A DNA stretch of 64,000 nt, from positions 3,038,001-3,102,000 of the forward strand of contig NZ_JARUBN010000001.1 of the NCBI RefSeq assembly GCF_029626265.1, read 5' to 3'. The stretch comes from Micromonospora sp. WMMD1102. GTDB lineage: Bacteria > Actinomycetota > Actinomycetes > Mycobacteriales > Micromonosporaceae. The notes under the pieces are model-generated. The model did no database searches. It was not told the DNA's origin and was given only the letters and a program-made list of their open reading frames with translations. Of this stretch, positions 9,489-18,640 are shown one piece after another. How positions within the stretch are numbered: position 1 is the stretch's first letter; each line of letters starts with the position of its first letter. Position numbers and translations under genes: made by a program.

Positions 9489-11042
9489 TCAGCCGGTCCG
9501 GCCGGCGGTGTCGGTGCGGCCGGCTCCGGCCGGGGTCCCGGGGCGCTCGGTCCGGCTGTCCACGATCGCCGCGACCAGGGCGATCAGCACGAACCCGATG
9601 GTCGCCAGCAGAGCGTCCCGGAATGCCCGCGACCAGCCGTCCCCGGTGGCCGCCAGACTGCTGAAGAAGATCGCCCCGACCCCGGCGATCCCGGTGGCGG
9701 CACCGATCCGCTGAGCGGTCTGCAACATGCCTGCCGCGCTGCCGGCCTGGGCGACCGGCACCTCGGAGAGCGTGAGGTTCTGGTTGGGGGTGATCACCAG
9801 TCCGCTGCCGAGGCCGGCGAGCAGCAGTGGCAGGGCGGTCGCCAGTGGCGCGCCGCGCCCCGGCACGAAGTGTAGGGCCAGGATCACGCCGCCGAGCCCG
9901 ATCGCGACGGTGGCCAGGCCGATCGCGACCAGCGGCCGGCCGAGCCGGTCCACGATCCGGCCGCCGAGGGCCGCGGTGACCGCCGAGCCGGCCGCGAACG
10001 GCGTGATCGCCAGGCCGGCCTGCAGGGCGGTGTAGCGCAGGCCGTTCTGTAGGTAGAGGGTGAACAGGAAGAAGATCGCCACGAAGCCGCCGAAGTAGAG
10101 CAGCCCGATCAGGGTGCCGAGCGAGTACGACCGGAGCCGGAACAGGGCCAGGTCGAACAGCGGCTCCCGGCGGCGCCGGTACCGCAGTTCCCAGCCTACG
10201 AAGCCGAGCAGCACCAGCAGGCCGGCCGGGATCAGCAGCCACTTGAGCGGCCCCTGCCACTGCTGCCGTTGCACCAGCGGGAGCAGGAGCAGCAGCACAC
10301 CGAGCCCGAGCAGCAGTACGCCGAACGGGTCGAGGCTGCGCTGTCCGCTCCGCCGCCCGCCGGCGGTCGGCAGCAGTCGCCAGGCGAAGACGATCGTCAC
10401 GATGCCGACCGGTACGTTGACGAAGAAGACCAGCCGCCAGCCGAGGTGCTGTCCGCCGATTTCGATGAGCCCGCCGCCCAGCAGCGGGCCGATGCCGGTG
10501 GAGATCCCGATGGTGGCGCCGAGCAGCCCGAACGGTCGGCTCCGGGCCGCACCCCGGTAGAGCTGCTGGATCAGCCCGATCACCTGCGGGTTCACCAGTC
10601 CGGCCGCCGCGCCCTGCAACAGTCGGGCAGCGATCAGCCAGGTCGCCGACTCGGCCAGCCCCGCCGCGGCGCTGGTCAGGGTGAACAGCGCGAGGCCGAG
10701 GATGAAGACGTTGCGCCGGCCCCGGACGTCGCCGAACCGCCCCGCCGGCACGAGCAGCAGGCCGAAGGTGAGCGCGTAGCCGGAGAGGATCCACTGCAGG
10801 TCGCTCGGGTCGGCGCGTACCGCCTGCTCGATCGAGGGGATCGCGACGTTGACGATGCTGACGTCCAGCAGTGTCATGAACGCGGCGACCAGGCCGATGG
10901 TCAGGGCCTGCCGGCGTCGTCGGGCGGCGGTCCGCTCGTCCAGCCCGGCCAGCGGGTCCGGTTCCGGCTCGGCTGGTCGACCCCGGCCGGTGTGCCCGGG
11001 TGATCCGCCACGATCCGGTGGACCGCCGTGTGCCGCGCTCAT
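9489..11042 (-). CDS. MFS transporter, DHA2 (EmrB/QacA) family
   Basis: 517 residues, fitting the 14-segment DHA2 proton-driven drug exporters. After a ~45-residue cytoplasmic N-terminus the first segment carries MTLLDVSIVNVAIPSIE, a DHA2 hallmark, and the loop between segments 2 and 3 has GRFGDVRGRR (motif A). GPLLGGGLIEIGG fits motif C, the antiporter motif. Probably exports hydrophobic toxic compounds. No local repressor gene is evident. Confidence 0.88.
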   Translation of the reverse strand: MSAAHGGPPDRGGSPGHTGRGRPAEPEPDPLAGLDERTAARRRRQALTIGLVAAFMTLLDVSIVNVAIPSIEQAVRADPSDLQWILSGYALTFGLLLVPAGRFGDVRGRRNVFILGLALFTLTSAAAGLAESATWLIAARLLQGAAAGLVNPQVIGLIQQLYRGAARSRPFGLLGATIGISTGIGPLLGGGLIEIGGQHLGWRLVFFVNVPVGIVTIVFAWRLLPTAGGRRSGQRSLDPFGVLLLGLGVLLLLLPLVQRQQWQGPLKWLLIPAGLLVLLGFVGWELRYRRRREPLFDLALFRLRSYSLGTLIGLLYFGGFVAIFFLFTLYLQNGLRYTALQAGLAITPFAAGSAVTAALGGRIVDRLGRPLVAIGLATVAIGLGGVILALHFVPGRGAPLATALPLLLAGLGSGLVITPNQNLTLSEVPVAQAGSAAGMLQTAQRIGAATGIAGVGAIFFSSLAATGDGWSRAFRDALLATIGFVLIALVAAIVDSRTERPGTPAGAGRTDTAGRTG

Positions 11043-11186
11043 CGAGCCTCGCTGACTGTGCCGCCGCCGGGTCGCCGCGAACGGTGACTGCCGGGGACAG
11101 ACTACCGCAAAATGCCCTTACGCCTGGTCAACGACCTACCGGCGGCACGCCGTGCCGCCGCCGCTCGGCCTGGCGGCGGTACGCGT

Positions 11187-11423
11187 TCAGGCGAGCTGCT
11201 GCGAGCACCAGCGTGGACCGAAGTCCAGACCCTCCAGCGGGGAGTCCTCGCGGTGCAGCAGGTTCTTCTCGCCGAGCACGTGCAGCGGCGTCGCCAGCTG
11301 GTCCGGCGGCAGCCCGACCTCTTCGGCGATGGCCTCCGGAAACGGCACCTGTCCCCGGGCCTCCAGGGTGGTGACCGCCTGGTAGACCCGCTGCTCGATC
11401 TCGGTGAGATGTAGCTGTTGCAT
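11187..11423 (-). CDS. Small winged-helix-like protein
   Basis: 78 residues starting at an ATG behind GAGGAGG. MQQLHLTEIEQRVYQAVTTL and VPFPEAIAEEVGLPPDQLAT look like a helix-turn-helix of the winged type, followed by LHVLGEKNLLHRED as recognition helix and wing. Such small proteins occur widely in actinomycetes without known function. A longer upstream frame exists but lacks a ribosome site. Divergent from the reductase at 11605, with about 180 bases between. Confidence 0.65.
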   Translation of the reverse strand: MQQLHLTEIEQRVYQAVTTLEARGQVPFPEAIAEEVGLPPDQLATPLHVLGEKNLLHREDSPLEGLDFGPRWCSQQLA

Positions 11424-11604
11424 GGTGACCTCCTCGCCCGCGCACAGCGCGCGGACAGTTCGCGAGATCGCGATTACCCACGGCAACGGCGTTGATGCGT
11501 CCGGGCACCGGCTCCGCCACCGATCGTCGGCCGGTGTCCCTTTCCGGTCCCGCCGCCGGTGTCCCTTTCCAGCCCGGCCCGGCCGGTCGCCTAGGCTGCT
11601 ACCC

Positions 11605-12726
11605 GTGATCTGGGACGTGGCCGTGATCGGGGCCGGGCCGGCCGGACTCTCCGCCGCGTTCACCGCCGCGCGGGCCGGAGCGCGCACGGTGGTGCTGGAG
11701 AAGTCCGCACACCCGCGCTACAAGACCTGCGGGGGCGGGCTGATCGGCACCTCGCTGGCGGTCGCCGCCACCCGGATCGAGGTGCCCGCCGACGACCAGG
11801 TGGACCGGGTGACCTTCACCGCCGACGGCCGGCGCGAGTTCACCCGCCGGCACCGTGCCGGGCAGTTGCTCACCATGGTGCGCCGGGAGGAGTTCGACGA
11901 CCGGCTGCGCGGCGCCGCCGTGGCCGCCGGCGTCGAGATCCGGGAGCGGGTCGCGGTGCGCGGCATCGAACAGGACCCCGACACCGTACGCGTCCGGCTC
12001 GCCGACGGCACCGAACTGCGCACCCGGGTGGCGGTCGGCGCCGACGGTTCCGCCGGGGTGACCGCCCGGCAGGTCGGGGTGGAGTACGCACAGGTCGACC
12101 TCGGGCTGGAACTGGAGATCCCGGTCCCGGTCCCGCTTCAGGAACGCTGGCGCGGCCGGCTGCTGCTGGACTGGGGCCCGCTGCCCGGGTCGTACGCCTG
12201 GGTCTTCCCGAAGGGCGACCGGCTCACCGTCGGCGTGATCGCCGCCCGGGGCGAGGGGGAGCGGACCCGGCGCTACCTGCGGGGCTTCGTCGACCGGCTG
12301 GGCCTGTCCGGCCTGGAGCCGGCGCACGACTCCGGGCACCTGACCCGGTGCCGTGCCGACGACTCCCCGCTGCGCCGGGGTCGGCTGCTGGTCGCCGGTG
12401 ACGCGGCCGGCCTGTTGGAGCCGTGGACCCGGGAGGGGATCAGCTTCGCGTTGCGCTCCGGTGCGCTCGCCGGCACGGCGGCGGCCGGCGGCGACCTCGA
12501 CGGGTACGTCCGGGCGGTGCACGACCAACTCGTCCCGCCGATGCGGGCCGGACACCGGATCCTCGCCGCGTTCTCCCGGCATCCCGGGATCTTCCACTCC
12601 GCCCTGGCCACTCCACCCGGCTGGCGGATGTTCACCGCCTTCTGCCGGGGCGAGACCAGTTTCGACCGCGCCCTGGAACGCCGCCGGGTACGCGCGGCAC
12701 TCGCCCTGCTGGGCGGGGCGCCGTAA
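11605..12726 (+). CDS. Geranylgeranyl reductase-family FAD oxidoreductase
   Basis: 373-residue flavoprotein. VAVIGAGPAGLSAAFTAARA at the start is the FAD dinucleotide fold, CGGGLIG near residue 41 is the family motif, and GDAAGLLEPWTREGISFALR near residue 265 is the second FAD/substrate motif of geranylgeranyl reductases. Family members reduce double bonds of isoprenoid chains (for example menaquinone side chains or polyprenyl lipids). The GTG start coincides with the start of homology. It ends two bases from the stop of copA on the other strand. Confidence 0.85.
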   Translation: MIWDVAVIGAGPAGLSAAFTAARAGARTVVLEKSAHPRYKTCGGGLIGTSLAVAATRIEVPADDQVDRVTFTADGRREFTRRHRAGQLLTMVRREEFDDRLRGAAVAAGVEIRERVAVRGIEQDPDTVRVRLADGTELRTRVAVGADGSAGVTARQVGVEYAQVDLGLELEIPVPVPLQERWRGRLLLDWGPLPGSYAWVFPKGDRLTVGVIAARGEGERTRRYLRGFVDRLGLSGLEPAHDSGHLTRCRADDSPLRRGRLLVAGDAAGLLEPWTREGISFALRSGALAGTAAAGGDLDGYVRAVHDQLVPPMRAGHRILAAFSRHPGIFHSALATPPGWRMFTAFCRGETSFDRALERRRVRAALALLGGAP

Positions 12727-12728
12727 CG

Positions 12729-15035
12729 TCACCCGCCCGGGATGGCCGCCGACGGGCTGCCTACCGGAGCCTCCCGGTATGCCGTGAACCGGCGCAGCCG
12801 CAGCGAGTTGCCGACCACGAAGACCGAGGAGAAGGCCATCGCCGCACCGGCGATCATCGGGTTGAGCATCCCGATCGCGGCCAGCGGCAGCGCGGCGACG
12901 TTGTAGGCGAACGCCCAGAACAGGTTGCCCCGGATCACCCGGAGCGTCGCCCTGGAGAGCCGGATCGCGTCGACGGCGGCGGTCAGGTCACCGCGTACCA
13001 GGGTCAGGTCGGCGGCCTCGATGGCGACGTCCGTACCCGTGCCCATGGCCAGCCCGAGATCCGCCTGGGCGAGCGCGGCGGCGTCGTTGACGCCGTCGCC
13101 GACCATGGCCACCACCCGGCCCTCGGTCTGGAGCCGCTTGACCACGTCGAGCTTGTCCGCCGGCAGTACCTCGGCGATCACCTCGTCGATGCCGACCTCG
13201 GCGGCGACGGACCGGGCGACCGCCTCGTTGTCCCCGGTGAGCAGCACCGGGGTGAGGCCGAGCCGGCGCAGCCCGGCGACCGCCTCGCGGCTGGTCGGCT
13301 TGACCGCGTCGGCCACCACGAACGCCCCCCGGACCCGGCCGTCCCAGCCGGCCAGCACCACCGTCCGGCCGGCGGCCTCGGCCTCCGCGACCGCCGCGCC
13401 GAGCGCGCCGGCCGGTTCGAGGCCACGCTCGGCCAGCAGCCGGGCCCGGCCCACCGTGGCCGCCCGGCCGTCGACCGCACCGGTGACGCCGAGTCCCTCG
13501 ACGTTGGCGAAGCCGACGACCTCGGGATGCGGCCCGGTCCGCTCGGCGGCGGCGGTGGCGATCGCCCGGGCGATCGGATGTTCGCTGGCGTTCTCCAGGG
13601 CGCCGGCCAGCCGCAGCAGCTCGTCGGCGTCCTGCCCGTCGGCCGGCAGGATCTCGGTGAGCGTCATCCGGCCGGTGGTGACGGTGCCGGTCTTGTCCAG
13701 CACCACCGTCCCGACCCGGCGGGTCGACTCCAGCACCTCCGGTCCCTTGATCAGGATGCCGAGCTGGGCACCCCGGCCGGTGCCGACCAGCAGCGCCGTC
13801 GGGGTGGCGAGCCCGAGCGCGCAGGGGCAGGCGATGATCAGGACGGCGACGGCGGCGGTGAAGGCCGCGGTCACGCCGTCCCCGGAGCCGAGCCAGAAGC
13901 CGAGGGTGCCGATGGCGAGGGCGATCACGATCGGTACGAAGACGCCGGAGATCCGGTCCGCCAGCCGCTGCACCTGCGCCTTGCCGGTCTGTGCCCGTTC
14001 GACAAGGGTCGCCATCTGGGCGAGCTGGGTCTCGGCGCCGACCCGGGTGGCCCGGACGACGAGCCGGCCTCCGGCGTTCACGGTCGCCCCGACCACCTGG
14101 TCGCCGGGGCCGACCTCCACCGGCACCGACTCTCCGGTAAGCATGCTGGCGTCGACCGCCGAGGAGCCGTCCTCGACCACACCGTCGGTGGCGATCTTCT
14201 CGCCGGGCCGGACCACGAAGCGGTCACCGACCCCGAGCTGGTCGACGGCGATCCGGACCTCGGTGCCGTCGCGCAGCACCGTCACCTCTTTCGCGCCGAG
14301 TTCGAGCAGCGCCCGCAGGGCGGCACCGGCCCGGCGCTTGGACCGGACCTCGAAGTAGCGGCCGGCGAGGATGAAGAGGGTGACTCCGGCCGCCGTCTCC
14401 AGGTAGATGTTGCCGGCCCCGTCGCTGCGCCCGATGTCGAGGCTGAACGGGTGGGTCATCCCGGGCGTACCGGCGGTGCCGAGGAAGAGCGCCCAGACCG
14501 ACCAGCCGAGCGCGGCGAGGGTGCCGAGCGAGATCAGGGTGTCCATGGTGGCGGCGCCGTGCCGCAGGTTGGTCCAGGCGGCTCGGTGGAACGGCAGCCC
14601 GCCGTACGCCACGACCGGGGCGGCGAGGGTGAGCGAGAGCCACTGCCAGTAGTCGAACTGCCAGGCCGGCACCATCGCCAGCACGATCACCGGTACGGTC
14701 AGCACCAGCGACACCAGCAGCCGGGTACGCAGTGCCAGCAGCTCGTCGACCGGCGGCACCGCCTCCGTTCCGGGTTCGCCGGCCGGGCGGGGCGGTGGTG
14801 GCAGTTCCGCGGTGTAGCCGGTCTTCCGCACCGTGGCGACGAGTTCGTCCGGGGTGCGGGAGTCGTCGTAGTCGACCGTCGCCCTCTCGGTGGCGTAGTT
14901 GACGGTCGCGGTCACCCCGTCCAGCCGGTTGAGCTTCTTCTCGATCCGGCTGGCGCAGGAGGCACAGGTCATCCCGCCGATCTTCAATTCGATCCGGTTG
15001 GGCGCCATAGGTGGTCGCCCGGCGGCCGGTGCCAT
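12729..15035 (-). CDS. copA: Copper-exporting P1B-type ATPase CopA
   Basis: 768-residue inner-membrane Cu(I) pump. Domains in order: one heavy-metal domain with [10 protein letters not shown], transmembrane helices, actuator domain with LTGESVPVE, the ion-channel motif [11 protein letters not shown], phosphorylation motif DKTGTVT, the HP residues in the nucleotide domain ([10 protein letters not shown]) and the hinge [13 protein letters not shown] plus a C-terminal TM region with [14 protein letters not shown] fits Cu(I). The ATG at 15035 has GGGAGG at ideal spacing; a GTG at 15131 would add 32 residues but has no ribosome site. Third gene of the leftward copper operon. Confidence 0.93.
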   Translation of the reverse strand: MAPAAGRPPMAPNRIELKIGGMTCASCASRIEKKLNRLDGVTATVNYATERATVDYDDSRTPDELVATVRKTGYTAELPPPPRPAGEPGTEAVPPVDELLALRTRLLVSLVLTVPVIVLAMVPAWQFDYWQWLSLTLAAPVVAYGGLPFHRAAWTNLRHGAATMDTLISLGTLAALGWSVWALFLGTAGTPGMTHPFSLDIGRSDGAGNIYLETAAGVTLFILAGRYFEVRSKRRAGAALRALLELGAKEVTVLRDGTEVRIAVDQLGVGDRFVVRPGEKIATDGVVEDGSSAVDASMLTGESVPVEVGPGDQVVGATVNAGGRLVVRATRVGAETQLAQMATLVERAQTGKAQVQRLADRISGVFVPIVIALAIGTLGFWLGSGDGVTAAFTAAVAVLIIACPCALGLATPTALLVGTGRGAQLGILIKGPEVLESTRRVGTVVLDKTGTVTTGRMTLTEILPADGQDADELLRLAGALENASEHPIARAIATAAAERTGPHPEVVGFANVEGLGVTGAVDGRAATVGRARLLAERGLEPAGALGAAVAEAEAAGRTVVLAGWDGRVRGAFVVADAVKPTSREAVAGLRRLGLTPVLLTGDNEAVARSVAAEVGIDEVIAEVLPADKLDVVKRLQTEGRVVAMVGDGVNDAAALAQADLGLAMGTGTDVAIEAADLTLVRGDLTAAVDAIRLSRATLRVIRGNLFWAFAYNVAALPLAAIGMLNPMIAGAAMAFSSVFVVGNSLRLRRFTAYREAPVGSPSAAIPGG

Positions 15036-15152
15036 TGCTGCCTCCCGCGTCGCTCGTGCCGTAACTGCTGAATCTGTGTCCGTGGCCGGGTAGGTGTCCG
15101 CGGCCGTGTCGGTCGTCTCCGTTGACTGCACCGGTTGGGTCCGTTGGCTGCG

Positions 15153-16148
15153 TCAGTCGTGTCCGTGGCCGGGCTCGCCGTGCCCCGGCGGCTCCGCACC
15201 GGCGGTGGCCGTCGGCGCCGGCTGGTCGGGTGTCGCGCCGCCGCCCGGCGTACCGGCCGGCGCGGGTCCGGTGGGCGGACCGGCGGTCAGGGTGAACTCG
15301 GCGGTGCGCACCGCCCCGCCGTGCTGGAAGTCGAGGTAGAGCCGGTAGGTGCCGGCCGAGGGGACGTCGGCGTAGAAGGTGATCTCCGGACCGGCGGGGG
15401 TCCGCCCGTCGCCGGGCTCACCGTCCGGGTGCACGTGCAGGTACGCCAGGTCACCCGCCCGGAGCGCGACCAGGTGCCCGTACGCGCCGAGGTAGGGGGC
15501 GAGGTCGGTGACCGGTTGCCCGTTCCGGTCGACGGTCAGGGTCAGTTCACTGGTCCGGCCCGGGGTCAGGGTGCCGTCGAGGCGTACCCGGTAGTCGTCG
15601 ACCTCGGCGGTCGGGGCGGGTGCCGGCAGGGCTCGGGGCCGGAAGTCGCCGGGTACCGCGACGTCGAGCCCGAGGGTGAGCGCCGCCGCGCCGCTGGGCG
15701 TGAAGTCGGCGAACGCCCGCCAGCTCCCGGGACCGCTCAGCGGCGAGGCGACCCGCCAGGTGCCGTCGGCGGCCATCTCCGGGTGTACGTGCCGGAAGCC
15801 GGACAGGTCCCGCCGGGCCACGATCAGGTGCATCCGCTTGTCGTGTGCCACGTCGAAGCGGGTCACCGGCTGCCCGTCCGGTCCGATGATCCGGAACGCG
15901 AACTCGCCGGCCGGAGCCGGTACGCCGGTCAGGGTGTAGCCCCAGTCGGAGACGAGCAGGCCACCCGGCAGCCGGGGCGTGTCGGTCGCGCCGCTGCCGG
16001 TGTCGTGCCCGGCCGAGTGGGCGGCGTCGGTCGAGCTGGCGGAGTCGGCGGTGCGTACCGGGCCGGCGAGCTGACCGACCCCGTACGCCGCGCCGAACAC
16101 CGTCACGAGCCCGAGCGTGCAGGCACTCAGCTTGGTCGCGATGTTCAT
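15153..16148 (-). CDS. Secreted copper-associated protein
   Basis: 331 residues with an N-terminal signal or anchor (MNIATKLSACTLGLVTVFGA). The body is two similar beta-rich segments. Each has a His-rich HVHP element: GFRHVHPEMAADG near residue 117 and LAYLHVHPDGEPG near residue 240. The tail is Pro/Gly-rich and ends HGEPGHGHD. Position between copZ and copA in one transcript and the His clusters suggest extracytoplasmic copper binding or delivery. Exact role unknown; the ATG follows GGAGGAGA. Confidence 0.75.
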   Translation of the reverse strand: MNIATKLSACTLGLVTVFGAAYGVGQLAGPVRTADSASSTDAAHSAGHDTGSGATDTPRLPGGLLVSDWGYTLTGVPAPAGEFAFRIIGPDGQPVTRFDVAHDKRMHLIVARRDLSGFRHVHPEMAADGTWRVASPLSGPGSWRAFADFTPSGAAALTLGLDVAVPGDFRPRALPAPAPTAEVDDYRVRLDGTLTPGRTSELTLTVDRNGQPVTDLAPYLGAYGHLVALRAGDLAYLHVHPDGEPGDGRTPAGPEITFYADVPSAGTYRLYLDFQHGGAVRTAEFTLTAGPPTGPAPAGTPGGGATPDQPAPTATAGAEPPGHGEPGHGHD

Positions 16149-16180
16149 CGTGCTCTCGTCTCCTCCGGGGGCTTCGGTGG

Positions 16181-16390
16181 TCAGGGACGGACGAGTTCGT
16201 AACCGGCCTCGTCGACGGCGGCGCGGAGTTGCTCCGGGTCGACCGGGGCGTCACTGGTGACGGTGACCGCACCGGCGGACAGGTCGACGCTCACCTCGGT
16301 CACGCCCGGGATCGCGCCGACCTCGGTGCTTACCGCGCTGGCGCAGTGGCCGCAGGTCATTCCCTTGACCTGGTAGCTCTCGGTGATCAT
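16181..16390 (-). CDS. copZ: Copper chaperone CopZ (heavy-metal-associated domain)
   Basis: 69-residue single HMA domain. The copper site is KGMTCGHCAS (two Cys near residues 12 and 15). The beta-alpha-beta-beta-alpha-beta plan is complete and ends DEAGYELV. It hands Cu(I) to CopA and often to CsoR. First gene of the leftward copper operon, with CsoR-type palindromes directly upstream. Confidence 0.92.
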   Translation of the reverse strand: MITESYQVKGMTCGHCASAVSTEVGAIPGVTEVSVDLSAGAVTVTSDAPVDPEQLRAAVDEAGYELVRP

Positions 16391-16418
16391 TACAGTGCTC
16401 CCTTCCCGTTCCGACCCT

Positions 16419-16500
16419 ATACCCTAGGGGGGTATGCGATGCGTACGTTACCCCTCGGGGGTATCTGTACACCAGGACCGTAGCATACCCCTGGGGGGTT
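16419..16500. promoter_or_regulatory. Three CsoR-type operator palindromes
   Basis: Between divergent copZ and csoR lie three GC-box palindromes: ATACCCTAGGGGGGTAT (16419-16435), TACCCCTCGGGGGTA (16449-16463) and ATACCCCTGGGGGGTT (16485-16500). These match the known CsoR operator pattern of TACCCC facing GGGGTA. The third lies at the 5' end of csoR, so it should block csoR itself; the first sits at the copZ promoter. Site identity rests on pattern similarity. Confidence 0.85.
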
Positions 16501-16516
16501 AGCTATGCTTGACGGC

Positions 16517-16819
16517 ATGACGACACCGTCGGAAACCCCGACCCGCGGCTACACCGCCAGCAAGGACCAGTTGCTCGCGCGGCTGCGCCGGGTGGAGGGG
16601 CAGGTCCGGGGGATCGAGCGGATGGTCGAGGACGACCGCTACTGCATCGACGTACTGACCCAGATCTCCGCCATCCAGGCAGCCCTGGACAAGGTCGCGC
16701 TCGGACTGCTCGACGGGCACGCCCGGCACTGCATGCACGAGGGTGCCGCCGAGGGACGGGCCGACGAGATGGCCACCGAGATGATGGCCGCGGTCGGCCG
16801 CCTGATGAAGCGGGGCTGA
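16517..16819 (+). CDS. csoR: CsoR-family copper-sensing repressor
   Basis: 100-residue all-helical repressor (DUF156). YTASKDQLLARLRRVEGQVR opens the domain. The Cu(I) ligands are Cys in DRYCIDVL and His and Cys in HARHCMHEG, the C-H-C set of copper-type CsoR. ATG at 16517 gives the family's usual start (MTTPSETPTR); an in-frame ATG at 16505 is equally possible and no ribosome site decides it. It should repress the divergent copZ operon and itself until Cu(I) binds. Confidence 0.9.
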   Translation: MTTPSETPTRGYTASKDQLLARLRRVEGQVRGIERMVEDDRYCIDVLTQISAIQAALDKVALGLLDGHARHCMHEGAAEGRADEMATEMMAAVGRLMKRG

Positions 16820-16905
16820 CCCGCCGGGCGGCAGTCCCGGACTGCTGTCCGTCGGCCGCCCGTCGGTCCGGACGGCCATCCGCCGGTTTCCTAGACGGCT
16901 GCCCG

Positions 16906-17493
16906 TCAGTCCCGGGCCGGGTCGGTCCGGTCACCCGGGCCCGGGTCCGGGAAGAGGTCGACCTGCTCGCCGAGTTCCACCTCGCCGGCCAGGTGGGCCG
17001 GCGGCGGCCGGTCGGTCGCCGGCAGTCGCGAGTACCGCCGCCCGGAGCCCTGCTGTGGATCCGGCCGCGAGGTGACCCGGAACGGCACCATCGTGATCGG
17101 GGCCGGCGGCGGGTCGAACCTGCGCTCTCCCCAGCGCAGCCAGAGGGCGAGCCGGCCGGCCGCCGCCTCCAGCCGGAGCTTCTCCACGGAACGCCGCCGG
17201 TCGGAGTGGTCGACCTCGACCACCACCGGCGCGCCGTCCGGCCGCGCACATCCGACGTCCACTATGGAATGCCGGTGCTCGTACGGCGGCGGCAGCGGCA
17301 TCACGCTGGCGGCCCGCCGGTACACCCGCCAGCCCTGCGCCCCCGCCCAGGCCGCCACCGAGTCGATCAGCAGCACGGTGACCTCGTCACCAGTCTGGTC
17401 GGTGAACGTCAACCGGCCCAGCCAGCCGGACAGCGCGGCGCCGATCCGGGCGCCCTCCTCGGCCTGGTCCACGCTCCGACCGTACCGTCCCAA
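16906..17493 (-). CDS. Hypothetical protein
   Basis: 195 residues, no signal or membrane segment. The middle has HSIVDVGCARPDGAPVVVEV then DHSDRRRSVEKLRLEAA and ALWLRWGER. This Asp-then-Glu-x-Asp pattern followed by a basic helix faintly recalls PD-(D/E)XK nucleases, but the fit is too weak to call. The C-terminus is Pro/Asp-rich. Codon bias fits a real gene. Confidence 0.6.
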   Translation of the reverse strand: MGRYGRSVDQAEEGARIGAALSGWLGRLTFTDQTGDEVTVLLIDSVAAWAGAQGWRVYRRAASVMPLPPPYEHRHSIVDVGCARPDGAPVVVEVDHSDRRRSVEKLRLEAAAGRLALWLRWGERRFDPPPAPITMVPFRVTSRPDPQQGSGRRYSRLPATDRPPPAHLAGEVELGEQVDLFPDPGPGDRTDPARD

Positions 17494-17534
17494 GGCCCCG
17501 GTGCCGGTGCCGGCCGCCCGGTGCCGCCCGGACC

Positions 17535-17562
17535 GTGTCGACCGCAGCGTGTCGACCGCAGC
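17535..17562. repeat. Exact 14-bp tandem repeat
   Basis: GTGTCGACCGCAGC occurs twice in a row in the short intergenic stretch between the hypothetical gene and the serine hydrolase gene. The surrounding 150 bases are built of similar CG-rich fragments. No function seen. Confidence 0.7.
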
Positions 17563-17656
17563 GCGCCGGTCGCGGTGTCGCTCGCACGGTGTCGCCGCGC
17601 AGCGCCGACCGCAGGGCGCCGGTGGTCGACGTGCCGCCGGCCGACGTGTCGGCGGG

Positions 17657-18640
17657 TCAGCTCATCGCAGGCAGGACGACCCGCTCCAGCACCGTCGACG
17701 GCGTCCGCCACTGTTCCGGATCGTTGTAGCCGCCAGCCGTGACGGCCACGACGAGATCCAGGTCCGGCAGGACGTACAGGCGTTGGCCGCCGTTGCCCAT
17801 CGCGGCCAGCGTCCGCTGTTCCGCGACCTTCTCGACGTACCAGTGGTAGCCGTACCGGCCGCCCCAGCTGGTCGCCAGACGGGGGCGGAGCATGACGTCA
17901 ATCCACTCGGCGGGGACGATCCGTCGGCCATTCCACGACCCGGCACCGAGCACCAGCTCGCCGATCCTGGCCAGGTCCCGGGACGTGAGCCGCAGCCCGG
18001 AGGCCGCCGACGCCACCCCGTCCGACCCGCACATCCACGCCAGGTTGTCGATCTCCAGCGGCCTGAACAGCACCGATCGGGCGTACTCGGCCAGCGGCTT
18101 GCCGGTCCCGTCCGCGATCAGTCCGGCGAGCAGCGCCGTCGCGCCACCGCAGTAGCTCCAGCGGACACCGGGTGGCTCGACGACGGGCCGCTCCAGGACG
18201 TACCGGTACCGGTACGGGGCGAGTTCCATGGCGATCTCGGCGTTCGCCGGGTTGTCGTACGGCAGGTCCTCCCGCCATTCCAGCCCGAGCGACATCGTCA
18301 GCGCGTGCTCGACGGTGAGCCGGGCCCGAGCCGGATCGGCCGCCAGGTCGGAGTACGCCGGGAAGTGCCGCAGCAGCGGCGTCGAGGGTTCGGGGACCAG
18401 ACCGTCGCCCAGCGCGATGCCGTACAGCAGCGCGGTCACGCTCTTGGTGACCGACCGGAGGTCGTGCAGGGTGTGCGGTCCGAACTCGACGACGCCGAGC
18501 CGGATGTTCCAACTGCTGTCCTCGCCGCTGCCGTAGTACTCCAGCACGGTTTCGCCGGCGCGGACCGCGACCGCCGTGTGCAGCCCGTCGAGCTGCCCGG
18601 CCCGGAGCGTCTCGGTCAGCCGGTCGTGCAGGGCCGTCAA
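17657..18640 (-). CDS. Serine hydrolase (class C beta-lactamase / esterase family)
   Basis: 327 residues. SVTK near residue 76 is the SxxK catalytic motif and WSYCGG near residue 175 is the Tyr element of beta-lactamase-fold hydrolases. The C-terminal GNGGQRLYVLPDLDLVV strand is also typical. No signal peptide is seen. The TTG start at 18640 is preferred because GAGGAGG lies at ideal distance and the TTGA overlaps the stop of the upstream glycosyltransferase, which indicates coupled translation; a GTG at 18679 is the alternative. Substrate unknown; many relatives are esterases, not true beta-lactamases. Confidence 0.8.
   Translation of the reverse strand: MTALHDRLTETLRAGQLDGLHTAVAVRAGETVLEYYGSGEDSSWNIRLGVVEFGPHTLHDLRSVTKSVTALLYGIALGDGLVPEPSTPLLRHFPAYSDLAADPARARLTVEHALTMSLGLEWREDLPYDNPANAEIAMELAPYRYRYVLERPVVEPPGVRWSYCGGATALLAGLIADGTGKPLAEYARSVLFRPLEIDNLAWMCGSDGVASAASGLRLTSRDLARIGELVLGAGSWNGRRIVPAEWIDVMLRPRLATSWGGRYGYHWYVEKVAEQRTLAAMGNGGQRLYVLPDLDLVVAVTAGGYNDPEQWRTPSTVLERVVLPAMS

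Noticed and set aside
16906..17493. PD-(D/E)XK nuclease
   Set aside because: The acidic pattern is suggestive but the catalytic Lys and the fold order cannot be placed; left as hypothetical.
17657..18640. Antibiotic-resistance beta-lactamase
   Set aside because: SxxK and Tyr motifs fit the fold, but no signal peptide is seen and most such actinobacterial proteins are esterases or peptidases.
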